This document shows, piece by piece, positions 1-9,300 of a stretch of 64,000 bases of DNA (positions are counted from its first letter, which is position 1; each line of letters opens with the position of its first letter). A program made the position numbers and the translations under genes. The stretch is from NCBI GenBank assembly GCA_030526355.1, contig JAUNDC010000007.1:25492-89491 (forward strand), in the 5' to 3' direction. Under the pieces are notes generated by a model. The model made no database searches and was not told the DNA's origin. It saw only the letters and a program-made list of their open reading frames with translations. The stretch is from Bacillota bacterium (GTDB taxonomy: Bacteria; Bacillota; Clostridia; Peptostreptococcales; Anaerovoracaceae).

Positions 1-2810
1 GTTTCAGGTGGAGATGTAGTTGTTGTTTCAGTGGTTTCTGTTTTGCTTGCCTTTGTTTTAGTTGTTTTCTTGGTAACCTTTGAATACGTTCCGTCAGTGT
101 AATACTCGCCACCTACAGAAATGACATTCGAAGGCTTATCTCTAAAGGAAGCATAAGGGATGTTTTCGCAAACCCTTGACATAACCTCGGACCAGAATGA
201 TGCTGTTCGTTCACTGCTTGAGCTGAGCTGAATATTTACATCATTACCCATCCAGAGTGCTGCCGTATACTGAGGTGTAAAACCGCTAAACCAAATGTCA
301 AACTTATCATCTGTAGTACCGGTTTTACCGCCAACAGGCTGTGAGCCTATTGAGGCCTGTCTTGCTATACCCTGAGTAACAACAGTTCTTAATATATCGG
401 TCATTATCCATGCAACACCTTCATCATAAACCTGTTCTTCCTCAGATTTCTTTTCAAAGAGGATTTCTCCATCATTATTTAGAACCTTGGAGTAGGAAAT
501 AGGTTCCTTATAAACGCCTCCGTTAGGAAAGGTCGCATAAGCTGCTGTAAGCTCAAGCGGTGATATACCGTTCGTCATGCCGCCAAGAGCGAGGGCTGCC
601 GGGTTAAGGTCATTTACATCGCCTTCTTCATCAATTGATGAAATGCCTACTTTTTTAAGCATTGACGATGAATAGTCAGGTCCAATCTGCTGATAGGTTT
701 TGACTGCATTTACATTAACCGACTGCTGTACGGATTTACGCAGAGTCATTTGACCTCTGTATCCGCTGTACCAGTTTTTAGGCCATGCGCGACCGTTCTG
801 AGTTATTGCAGCATCATTAATGAGGCTGCCGGCAGTGATGTATTTACCCCAGTCACTACCTTCGCTTGTATCAAGAGTCATCTGTTTGCCGTCTCTTTCA
901 TATTCGAAGCTCATCTGAAGGGCAGGTCCATATACGCCGATAGGTTTTATTGATGAACCAGGCTGTCTGGTACTTGTAGCTCTGTTAAAGAGTTGTTTGC
1001 CCTTGACACCGCGACCGCCCATCATGGCTTTGATTTCACCAGTATTATTTTCCATGATTACCATTGCACTCTGAGGTTGGCGGGTTTTCTGCTGAAGGGT
1101 ATAATTGTCACTGCTTACTATCAGGTTGTTTCCTTCTTTTTTGAAGAACTCAGGATAGTCTGCCATAAACTGTGCTGATATGATAACATTTCCGTTTCCA
1201 TCTACAGTTTTGTATCCCTGAGGAACGGAGAGGGCACCGCCCTTGATGCAATAGAATGCACCGTCCTCATTCAGATACATATCCTTGAATTCTATACTTA
1301 CATCAGGTGCTCCGTTTACTTCTGTCTCGTATATATTCATTCTTTTGCCGGCTAATATGGTAATGCTGCCGTCGCTGCCGGTTCTGTATTCATCGCTCTT
1401 TAATACGAATTCATCATCTTCGTTGAAGTAATTGGAATAATCATATAGCATGATGCTTCCTGTAGTAGAGTTCAGAATATTGCCGTCGGAGTCTTTTCTT
1501 GTATATGCAATACCTGAGAAGTTATCTGTTTCATTAAATTCATCTTCAACAATAGCCTGGATATCAGAATCCATTGTAGTATAAATTTTGAGTCCACCTG
1601 TATAAATTTTGGTAAGTGCCTGCGATTCATCTATACCATATTCGGAGACTATATCATCTGTGAGCTGTTCGATTACGTAGTCGGTGAAGTACGAAGTGGC
1701 ATCTGCATCTGAAGATACGCCTACCTTAATATGCTTTTTCAGATCATCGTTTATAGCGTCGTTGTATTCCTCTTCTGTAATAAAGCCTTCGCTCTTCATA
1801 TTGCTGAGCACGGTATTTCTTCTGTCAGCTGTAATATCACCGTTATAAAGGTAGGTGACAGAGCTTGTCTTCGAAATAGTCGGCAGTGAAGTGTCGGTAT
1901 TGTAATAATCCGCCTTTACAAGAGCATATGTATCAGGTGACTGAGGAAGTGAAGCCAGAGCTGCACATTCCAGAGTATCTAGTTCACTGACGTCTTTTGA
2001 GAAATATGCCTGTGACGCTGCCTGAATACCATACGAATTAAAGCCTAAATAAATTGAGTTCAGGTATGCTTCCATAATCTGTTCTTTTGAAAGATTTTTT
2101 TCAAGCAGTATGGTAATATATGCTTCTGTTATTTTTCTGCTGAGAGATCTCTGGCTTTTGATTTCTGCCAGGTAAATATTTCTTGCCAGCTGCTGTGTTA
2201 CTGTACTTGTGCCGCTTATGCCTCCGCCGCCGAATACACTGTCCTTGATAGCGCCTATCATTCGAATATAGTTGAAGCCGCTGTGTTTCCAGAACTTTTT
2301 GTCTTCGATGGCAACTACAGCGTTTATCATATCCTCGGGGATATCATCGTATTTTACAATAGTTCTGTTACCGTCGGAGAAATAAAGGTTTTCAATTTCA
2401 TTGCCTTCGGAATCGTACATAATTGAACGCTGAGAAAGCGTTGAATAGATATCGTCCGTATTTACTTCAGGTGCCTTGAGGAACAGGATACCTGTATATA
2501 TGCCAACAGCCATAATGAGTGCCAGTATTATAAGCAAGATTACCTTAAGAAAGCCTGGTGCAGCAGCAGCTGAAGCCGCCGGTCTGTTCCTGCCGGAGCC
2601 ATGGCTCCCTGATGTCCGTTTCCTTGAATGTGCACCGATTTTATTGTGAACGGATTTTGATGACGCTCTGGAGTGAGAACTCCTGCTGCGATCACTTCGC
2701 CTCGAGGATCTTGATGTGGAACGGCTACGTTCCGGATGGGGTTCGTCAAACTGAGCAAAGAAATCATCTATATCGTTTCGGTTGTTGTTGTTTCTGTAAT
2801 TATCCGACAA
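1..2810 (-). CDS. Class A penicillin-binding protein (PBP1A type), partial at window edge
   Basis: Bifunctional peptidoglycan synthase that polymerises lipid II and cross-links peptides outside the membrane. At least 936 codons are visible and the 3' end lies beyond the left edge. In order: a Ser/Arg-rich cytoplasmic tail (about residues 1-85), one membrane anchor (86-110), a GT51 glycosyltransferase with the EDKKFWKHSG motif starting at E169, and a transpeptidase with S619-x-x-K622, S697-V-N699 and K829-T-G. The visible end is rich in Thr and Lys. I chose the TTG at 2810 because AGGAGG (2825-2820) lies 9 nt upstream; the ATG at 2816 opens a frame that stops after five codons. Transcribed divergently from comEC. 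Family assignment is certain; the exact PBP name is not. Confidence 0.95.
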   Translation of the reverse strand, partial: MSDNYRNNNNRNDIDDFFAQFDEPHPERSRSTSRSSRRSDRSRSSHSRASSKSVHNKIGAHSRKRTSGSHGSGRNRPAASAAAAPGFLKVILLIILALIMAVGIYTGILFLKAPEVNTDDIYSTLSQRSIMYDSEGNEIENLYFSDGNRTIVKYDDIPEDMINAVVAIEDKKFWKHSGFNYIRMIGAIKDSVFGGGGISGTSTVTQQLARNIYLAEIKSQRSLSRKITEAYITILLEKNLSKEQIMEAYLNSIYLGFNSYGIQAASQAYFSKDVSELDTLECAALASLPQSPDTYALVKADYYNTDTSLPTISKTSSVTYLYNGDITADRRNTVLSNMKSEGFITEEEYNDAINDDLKKHIKVGVSSDADATSYFTDYVIEQLTDDIVSEYGIDESQALTKIYTGGLKIYTTMDSDIQAIVEDEFNETDNFSGIAYTRKDSDGNILNSTTGSIMLYDYSNYFNEDDEFVLKSDEYRTGSDGSITILAGKRMNIYETEVNGAPDVSIEFKDMYLNEDGAFYCIKGGALSVPQGYKTVDGNGNVIISAQFMADYPEFFKKEGNNLIVSSDNYTLQQKTRQPQSAMVIMENNTGEIKAMMGGRGVKGKQLFNRATSTRQPGSSIKPIGVYGPALQMSFEYERDGKQMTLDTSEGSDWGKYITAGSLINDAAITQNGRAWPKNWYSGYRGQMTLRKSVQQSVNVNAVKTYQQIGPDYSSSMLKKVGISSIDEEGDVNDLNPAALALGGMTNGISPLELTAAYATFPNGGVYKEPISYSKVLNNDGEILFEKKSEEEQVYDEGVAWIMTDILRTVVTQGIARQASIGSQPVGGKTGTTDDKFDIWFSGFTPQYTAALWMGNDVNIQLSSSSERTASFWSEVMSRVCENIPYASFRDKPSNVISVGGEYYTDGTYSKVTKKTTKTKASKTETTETTTTSPPE

Positions 2811-2847
2811 AATTCATTTCCTCCTACATTTAGTATTTAACGAAACA

Positions 2848-2853
2848 ATTATA
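2848..2853 (-). promoter_or_regulatory. Extended -10 promoter of the PBP gene
   Basis: Read on the minus strand, 2856-2848 gives TGATATAAT: a perfect TATAAT preceded by the TGn extension. The -35 position (2876-2871, TTTTAC) is poor, as is usual for extended -10 promoters. It lies 37 nt upstream of the chosen TTG start. Confidence 0.6.
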
Positions 2854-2902
2854 TCATAACGCAGGAAAAAGTAAAAGAAATAACAGTAATTTTTATACAT
2901 CC

Positions 2903-2932
2903 TTGACAAATCTGTCACAATGTAATTATATT
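2903..2932 (+). promoter_or_regulatory. Sigma-A promoter of comEC
   Basis: TTGACA at 2903-2908 and TATATT at 2927-2932 with an 18-nt spacer. The comEC ATG is 52 nt downstream of the -10. The minus-strand PBP promoter lies about 50 bp away, so this is a compact divergent control region. Confidence 0.6.
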
Positions 2933-2984
2933 ATATAAAAGTAAAATTATGGTTATTGATTAAGACGATTTTGAGAGGAGAATT

Positions 2985-5390
2985 ATGGTAAGGAGACCAT
3001 TGATATATGTGGCTTCAGCATTTATGACAGCAATACTTGTATGTACATTTGCTAGCTCAACTGCAGCGTTGATTTGTGGCATATGTTCAGCAACTTTCAT
3101 TATGCTCTGTAAAACGGTCAGACAGAATACTGCAATAATAGTGATAGTCTATATTTTAAGTGTTTTAAATTGGCAGATATATACCATAAATGACAACGCA
3201 GTGGAATTTAAGGATAATTCAAAAATTGAAATTATTGGCGAAATAGTTTCACTTGAGAGAAAAAATTCAGGGCAGGAAAAATACATTCAAATGGCTGTGG
3301 AAGCTGATAAAATCAATTCTGAAAACCTTAAGGGTAATCATAAAATTCTCGTTAAATATTACGGTAGAGTCAATGATCCGATTATCAATAATAATGAAAT
3401 AGCCGCACCGTCAGATAAAGTTAAAATTAAAGGTTGGACTAAGCTGCCCAGTGAAAGAAGAAATCCCAGGTGCTTTGATTATGCCTTGTATCTGAAATCT
3501 AAAGGCATAAGTATCCTTTGTGAAGCTGAAAGCATCAGCGTGATACAGGATGAGAATGTATCTATGATAAGGAGGATCAAACGGGAAATATTTCTTGCTA
3601 GAGAAAGATATCTTGGGATGTTAGCCGATAAAACGGATGAAGATACCAGTGCAATAATGCGGGGGATTATGTTCGGCGATAAAAATGAGATAGCTGAAGA
3701 AGATATTGATAACTTCCGAATGAATGGAACCGCACATATTTTAGCTGTGAGCGGCATGCATGTGGGTATAATATATGCAGTGCTTAATATTGTCTGGCCA
3801 TGGAAAAAGAACAAATTGTATTTTTGCTTTATTATGATATTTTTTATCGGATATGCTTTTATGGCTTCTTTTTCTCCGTCGGTAATCAGAGCTGTATGCA
3901 TGATAGGCCTGCATATAATTGCTTCTTTAACAAACAGGAAATATGATGTCAGCTCGGCAGCTATGCTGGTGTTTACAGCTATGCTGTTAAATAATCCCAT
4001 GTCACTGTTTGACGCAGGATTTCAGATGTCATTTCTTGCAGCTATGTCGATAGCTGTAATACTTCCAGTAATAAGAAGGTTTTATAGTGGTGTTTTACTT
4101 GGGAGTATTGCTGTGCAGAATGTAGTAATGCCGTATACAGCATATATGTTTAATTCTTTTTCTGCTGTAGCTGTTTTTATCAATGTTCCGGTTGTTATGC
4201 TTGCAGGTGTTATTGTGCCTGCTGGAATGTGTGGATTTATTATGATGTTTGCAAACAGTACTCTGTTCAGCATACCAGCAGCTGTTTCCTGTGGGTTATG
4301 TGAATTGTTATGTAGAATGAATTCACTGACAGCTGTTAAAGGCGCGACATGTTTTGATGTATGCAGTCCTAATGAGAGTGTTATAATTATGTACTATATG
4401 TTGATACTGATTTTTGTATCTGAGGAAGGAAGACTGATAATACTCAGGAAAAAATATGGAAAGCTTGTAATAGCAATTGCAGCGGCTGCTGCTGTATCAT
4501 TGATGTTCGGTCACGCAGTAAAAAGTCCTTTGGCAAATGCAGATATAATTTTTGCAGATGTGGGCCAGGGAGACTGTATTCATCTGCGTATCAGAACAGG
4601 GAGGTTCGGGTCGGACGGATTGCTTGGTTCCGGTTTATTTACAGAAGAAAAAAATTATTTGATTGACGGAGGCGGTAAAGATGACTATAACGTTGGAAAA
4701 AAGATTCTAAAGCCTTACCTGCTGAAAAATGGGGTTAAAAAACTGGATGGAGTATTTGTGACACATCTGCATACCGATCATTACAAGGGAGTGGCTGAGC
4801 TGTGCAGAGAAGGAATGGTAAAAAAGCTGTACTTATATGAAGCAAATAGATGCAAAGAAAATATAATTGTCAATGAAACGGGAATTCAGCCAGAGGATAT
4901 AGAGTATCTCTATAAAGGCAGTAAGATCAATTTTGACGGCGGAAAAGCCGAAATTTTATGGCCGGAAAGAGCTACCGACTTTGTGTACAAAAAAATGCTT
5001 CGCAATGAAACTGCAGAAAATGATCTGAGTCTTGTAATCAAGGTGAGTACAGATGATATTGATATATTGATTACAGGTGATATGGATAAACAGCTTATGG
5101 ATGAACTGGCAGAAAATGAACGTTTACTCAGCAATAGACTAAAATGCGATGTGCTCAAAGTACCACACCATGGCTCGAAATACAGCTGGAGCAGCAGCTT
5201 TATCAAAGCAACTGCCCCTGAATATGCGGTTATACAGGTAGGAAAGAACAACTACGGACATCCAGCTGAGGAAATACTGGATAAATACAACCGGAACAAT
5301 ATTGAAGTAAGGCGTAATGACAAGGAAGGCGCGATTGGTGTATTTCGTGATTCTGAGAGTAATCTGAAGATTATTTCAATGCTGGATTAG
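2985..5390 (+). CDS. comEC: ComEC/Rec2 DNA-uptake channel protein
   Basis: 801 aa. Polytopic membrane protein that passes single-stranded DNA into the cell during natural transformation. N-terminal membrane helices are followed by an OB-like extracellular segment, then the competence domain with many helices (roughly residues 220-500, including the conserved LAVSGMHVG motif), and a C-terminal metallo-beta-lactamase domain with H594-L-H596-T-D598-H599. Full length compared with Bacillus ComEC. The start follows GAGAGGAGAATT directly. No comEA or other competence gene is in the window, and many clostridia keep comEC without demonstrated competence, so the gene identity is firm but physiological transformation is not shown. 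Confidence 0.93.
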   Translation: MVRRPLIYVASAFMTAILVCTFASSTAALICGICSATFIMLCKTVRQNTAIIVIVYILSVLNWQIYTINDNAVEFKDNSKIEIIGEIVSLERKNSGQEKYIQMAVEADKINSENLKGNHKILVKYYGRVNDPIINNNEIAAPSDKVKIKGWTKLPSERRNPRCFDYALYLKSKGISILCEAESISVIQDENVSMIRRIKREIFLARERYLGMLADKTDEDTSAIMRGIMFGDKNEIAEEDIDNFRMNGTAHILAVSGMHVGIIYAVLNIVWPWKKNKLYFCFIMIFFIGYAFMASFSPSVIRAVCMIGLHIIASLTNRKYDVSSAAMLVFTAMLLNNPMSLFDAGFQMSFLAAMSIAVILPVIRRFYSGVLLGSIAVQNVVMPYTAYMFNSFSAVAVFINVPVVMLAGVIVPAGMCGFIMMFANSTLFSIPAAVSCGLCELLCRMNSLTAVKGATCFDVCSPNESVIIMYYMLILIFVSEEGRLIILRKKYGKLVIAIAAAAAVSLMFGHAVKSPLANADIIFADVGQGDCIHLRIRTGRFGSDGLLGSGLFTEEKNYLIDGGGKDDYNVGKKILKPYLLKNGVKKLDGVFVTHLHTDHYKGVAELCREGMVKKLYLYEANRCKENIIVNETGIQPEDIEYLYKGSKINFDGGKAEILWPERATDFVYKKMLRNETAENDLSLVIKVSTDDIDILITGDMDKQLMDELAENERLLSNRLKCDVLKVPHHGSKYSWSSSFIKATAPEYAVIQVGKNNYGHPAEEILDKYNRNNIEVRRNDKEGAIGVFRDSESNLKIISMLD

Positions 5391-5442
5391 AGCAGGTGAA
5401 TTCATTCATAAATGTTTTTTCTGTGAATATTTTTGTGCTGCC

Positions 5443-5471
5443 TTGAAATTTCAAATCTGAGATTGTATACT
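5443..5471 (+). promoter_or_regulatory. Sigma-A promoter of the GH25 gene with palindromic -35 region
   Basis: TTGAAA at 5443-5448, a 17-nt spacer and TATACT at 5466-5471. The -35 lies inside a perfect 12-nt palindrome, TTGAAATTTCAA (5443-5454), which could be a repressor site or chance in A/T-rich DNA. Confidence 0.6.
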
Positions 5472-5495
5472 GAATTGGTATGGTTTGGAGAATAA

Positions 5496-6329
5496 TTGGA
5501 TGATTATACTATGACAGCAAAATCACTGAAACATAAGCAGCAAAAACATAATATCAGGGTTTCTGGATCAGGCAGAAGCTACAGAAGAAAAAGCAGCACC
5601 GGCAAATTAAAACTGGTATGTATTACTGTTCTTATTCTGGTAGCTGCTCTTGTACTTAGAAGCATATTCTTTTACATTATGGATGCAAATTCCGATTCAG
5701 ACGAAGAATATCCGGTTAAGGGTATAGATGTTTCAGTATTCCAAAAGGAGATAGACTGGCAGGGTATTGAGGATGAAGGCTACAGCTTTGCATTTATTAA
5801 AGCAACTGAGGGCAGTTCACATGTGGATGGCAATTTTGAATTTAACTGGAAGGAAGCTAATAAAACAAGTATGAGGATTGGCGCATATCATTTCCTCAGC
5901 TTTGATACTCCAGGAAAAACTCAGGCGGATAATTTCATAAAAACTGTAGATAAAAAATGGGGAATGCTTCCGCCGGCAGTTGACGTAGAATTTTATGGTG
6001 AATATATTAAGCAGCATCCAGAGAATGAAAAGGTATATGAGGTGCTTGATGTGGTTCTGGATGAGCTCGAAGAGCATTACGGCAGAAAGCCTATAATTTA
6101 TACAAATTTATATATTTATAATGCTTATATTTCGGGTCGGTATGATGATTATAACATATGGATAAGTGATCCGGAAATCAAGGCTGAACTGCCGGATGGA
6201 AGGGAATGGACATTCTGTCAACACACCTTCAGAGGAACATCTGAAAACGTTGCAGACGGCGGAAAATATGTAGATATTAATGTTTTTAATGGAAATAGCC
6301 ATGAGCTTAGAAAATATAAAGGAAAATGA
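5496..6329 (+). CDS. Membrane-anchored GH25 family lysozyme
   Basis: 277 aa. Muramidase predicted to cut N-acetylmuramyl-beta-1,4-N-acetylglucosamine bonds in the cell wall. A basic N-terminal tail (1-38) is followed by one membrane segment (about 39-62) and the GH25 domain (about 74-275), which carries the family DxS start (D78-V-S80) and the DxE pair (D163-V-E165) expected to be catalytic. The anchor suggests it acts from the outer face of the membrane. The start is TTG at 5496, 5 nt after GGAG; an ATG at 5511 would be 20 nt away. Fifteen nucleotides separate it from the RND transporter gene, so the two are probably co-transcribed. Probably cell-wall remodelling; a phage origin is unlikely because no phage genes are near. 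Confidence 0.9.
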   Translation: MDDYTMTAKSLKHKQQKHNIRVSGSGRSYRRKSSTGKLKLVCITVLILVAALVLRSIFFYIMDANSDSDEEYPVKGIDVSVFQKEIDWQGIEDEGYSFAFIKATEGSSHVDGNFEFNWKEANKTSMRIGAYHFLSFDTPGKTQADNFIKTVDKKWGMLPPAVDVEFYGEYIKQHPENEKVYEVLDVVLDELEEHYGRKPIIYTNLYIYNAYISGRYDDYNIWISDPEIKAELPDGREWTFCQHTFRGTSENVADGGKYVDINVFNGNSHELRKYKGK

Positions 6330-6344
6330 TAAGGAGGAAAGAAT

Positions 6345-9300
6345 ATGCTGTCCAAGTTCAGCGTAAAAAAACCATTTACTGTTTTTGTTGCAGTTGTAAT
6401 AATAATAGTATTCGGAGTGATTTCATTTATGAAGATGACACCGGATCTTTTTCCCAAAATTAACACTCCTTATGTAATTGTAATGACAACATACCCAGGT
6501 GCAAGCCCAGATGAAATAGAGACTGAAATAAGCGAACCCATGGAAAAGCAACTGGCAACATTGACAAATATGAAAAATATAATGTCAATATCGTCCACTA
6601 ATTATTCAGTTATCCAGATTGAATTCTCGGATGATGTTAATATGGACGCTGTTTCTGTTGATATCAGAGATAAAATAGATCAGATAGAGGGAAATCTTCC
6701 TGAAAATGCAGGACCGCCGGTTGTAATGAAAATAAACCTTGATATGGTTCCTATAGTTACTGCTGCTGTTGGTATGAAGGGTAAATCACCGGGTGAGGTA
6801 TCGGAATTCACAAAGGAAAACCTGGAAAGTCCACTTGAAGGTGTTGAGGGAGTTGCTTCACTTAGTACAATGGGAATGGTGGAGGATAATATTCAGATAG
6901 TTCTTTCGCAGGAAAAAATAGACCAAATTAATGAGGAGGTTTCTGATGCTGTTTCAGGACAGATGTCTTCGGCTAAAAATCAGATAAACAGCGGTATTTC
7001 TGCAGCTGAGAAGGGTAAAAGTGAGGTTCAAAAAGGAAAGAAGGCTGTAACTGATGGTGAAAAGCAGGCAGCACAGCAGATCAATGCAGCAAAATCAAAG
7101 CTGGAGCAGAGTCGGAGTCAGCTTATAAAAGTAAAAGAAAACAAGGATAGTATCACGCAACTTTATAACCAGTATCAGGAAGCAAAATCAAGCGGAATAC
7201 AATCTAATATAGAAACTTGTGAATCGGATATTAAGGCTGCCGGATTTTCAAGTGCAGATGAATTTGAAAAAACATATGGACAGCTGGAAACGATTGATGC
7301 TCAGATTGAAGCCATTGATACTGCCATAAGTAATCTTGAGGCTCAAAGTCAGGCCACATCATTTGACTTGGGAACGAAATACTCGGATTTAGCGGCAACA
7401 GAGAGTACATTGACATCAACTGTCAATCAGCTTCAGAGCGCACTTGAAGAGGTGCAGAATTCAGAACAAGCAGCTCTCGCCAGTGCTGATATGACTGGTG
7501 TACTTACAATGAAAAATGTTACAGCTATACTGAATGCACAAAACTTTTCCATGCCGGCAGGTTATATAAGTGATGGCAAGGCTGATCTGCTTGTAAGCGT
7601 AGGCGATAAAATAACAGATAAATCAGAGCTTGATAATCTTATCCTTATGGATATGGACATAGATGGTGTTGATCCTGTCAAGCTCAAAGATATTGCAACA
7701 GTATCATATTCCAATATGGGTGAGGATACTTATGCCAAGATAAACGGAGAAAACGGAGTGCTTCTCAGCTTTACCAAACAGTCGAGCTATGCTACAGCTA
7801 CAGTAGCTGAAAATATAAAGGACGAATTTGCGGAACTTGAAGCTGAATACGAAGGTTTGGAATTCACGACTCTCTCTGATCAGGGGGAATACATACATAT
7901 TGTAATTAATTCAGTTTTGCAGAATCTGCTGCTTGGAGCGGCTCTGGCTATACTTATACTTCTGTTTTTCCTTAGAGATATACGACCTACAATAATTACA
8001 GCAGTAAGTATACCGATCAGTGTTATTTTTGCAGTAGCTTTGATGTATTTCACAGGCGTAACTCTGAATATGATATCACTGTCTGGACTTGCTGTAGGCG
8101 TGGGAATGCTGGTGGACAACTCAATAGTCGTAATTGAGAATATTTACAGACTGAGAGAACTGGGATACAGCAAAATTCAGGCAGCGGTATCAGGTGCAGT
8201 ACAGGTGGGAGGAGCTATCACAGCTTCCACCCTTACTACTATATGTGTTTTTGTACCAATAGTATTTGTGGATGGCATGACAAAGGATATTTTCCTTGAT
8301 CTTGCGCTTACAATTGCATATTCTCTTATGGCAAGTCTTTTAATAGCACTTTCGCTTGTACCGGCGATGGCTAAGGGAATGTTAAGAAGAGAAACCAAAA
8401 ATACAATAATGGGAAAAGAGAGCAGATTGGTTCATAAATACAGAAATGCTGTAAAATGGAGCCTGGGACATAAGAAAACAGTAATAATCTGTGCGATAGC
8501 ATTTCTTTTCCTGTTCTCGGGTCTGGCTTTGACGAGAGGATTTGCCTTCATGCCTTCAATGAGCACACCGCAGATTTCTGCTACTATCCAGATGCCGGAT
8601 AAAAGCACTCTTGAAGAAACATCAAGCGTAACCGATAAAATCACAGCTGAGATAAAAAAGGTAGATGGTGTGGAAACAGTCGGTGCCATGCTGGCAAGTG
8701 ACACGATGGGAATGATGGGTATGTCTGCAGCTGAACAGGATGTAACTTCAACAATGCTATATATTATTCTGGAAGAGGATAAAGCTGTTAACGGTAAAAT
8801 TATAACAAACAAGCTGGACAAGCTGGCCGAAAAATATAATTGCGAGATTACAACGTCTGCAGATATGGATATGTCAGCTATGATGGGAGGCTCAGAAGTA
8901 GAAATCACACTTTACAGTGATGATCTGGATATACTAAGAACCACTGCATTAAAGCTTGAAAGTGAAATGAGAAAAATATCTTCTCTTGAAGATGTATCTG
9001 ATATAAATGAAGACAGTACAGAAGAACTGAGAGTTGTTGTAGATAAGAATCTGGCAATGAAAAAAGGTCTTACTACGGCGCAGGTATATCAGCAGATTGC
9101 TGATAAGATTGCCAGAGAAAATACAGCTACAACGCTTTCGGAGGCAGGAAGCACTTTGGATGTAGTTGTTGAAAATTCATCAGCAGAAAGCTTTGACAGA
9201 AAAGATCTTGAGAATTTCAAGCTTACTGTTGATAAGAAGGACGGGACTAAGGAAAAGGTAACACTTTCATCAATAGCATCAATTAAAAGTGATGCATCGC

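Noticed and set aside
750..1178. Two open frames on the + strand (750-953 and 993-1178)
   Set aside because: They are antisense to the well-conserved PBP coding sequence, including the stretch around the catalytic SxxK, and lack ribosome sites.
2558..2833. Open frame on the + strand across the PBP N-terminus
   Set aside because: Antisense to the Ser/Arg-rich tail and the RBS of the PBP gene; codon content is that of a shadow frame.
5391..5442. Terminator after comEC
   Set aside because: Only a 5-bp ATTCA/TGAAT pairing with a 15-nt loop before a T-rich stretch; too weak to call.
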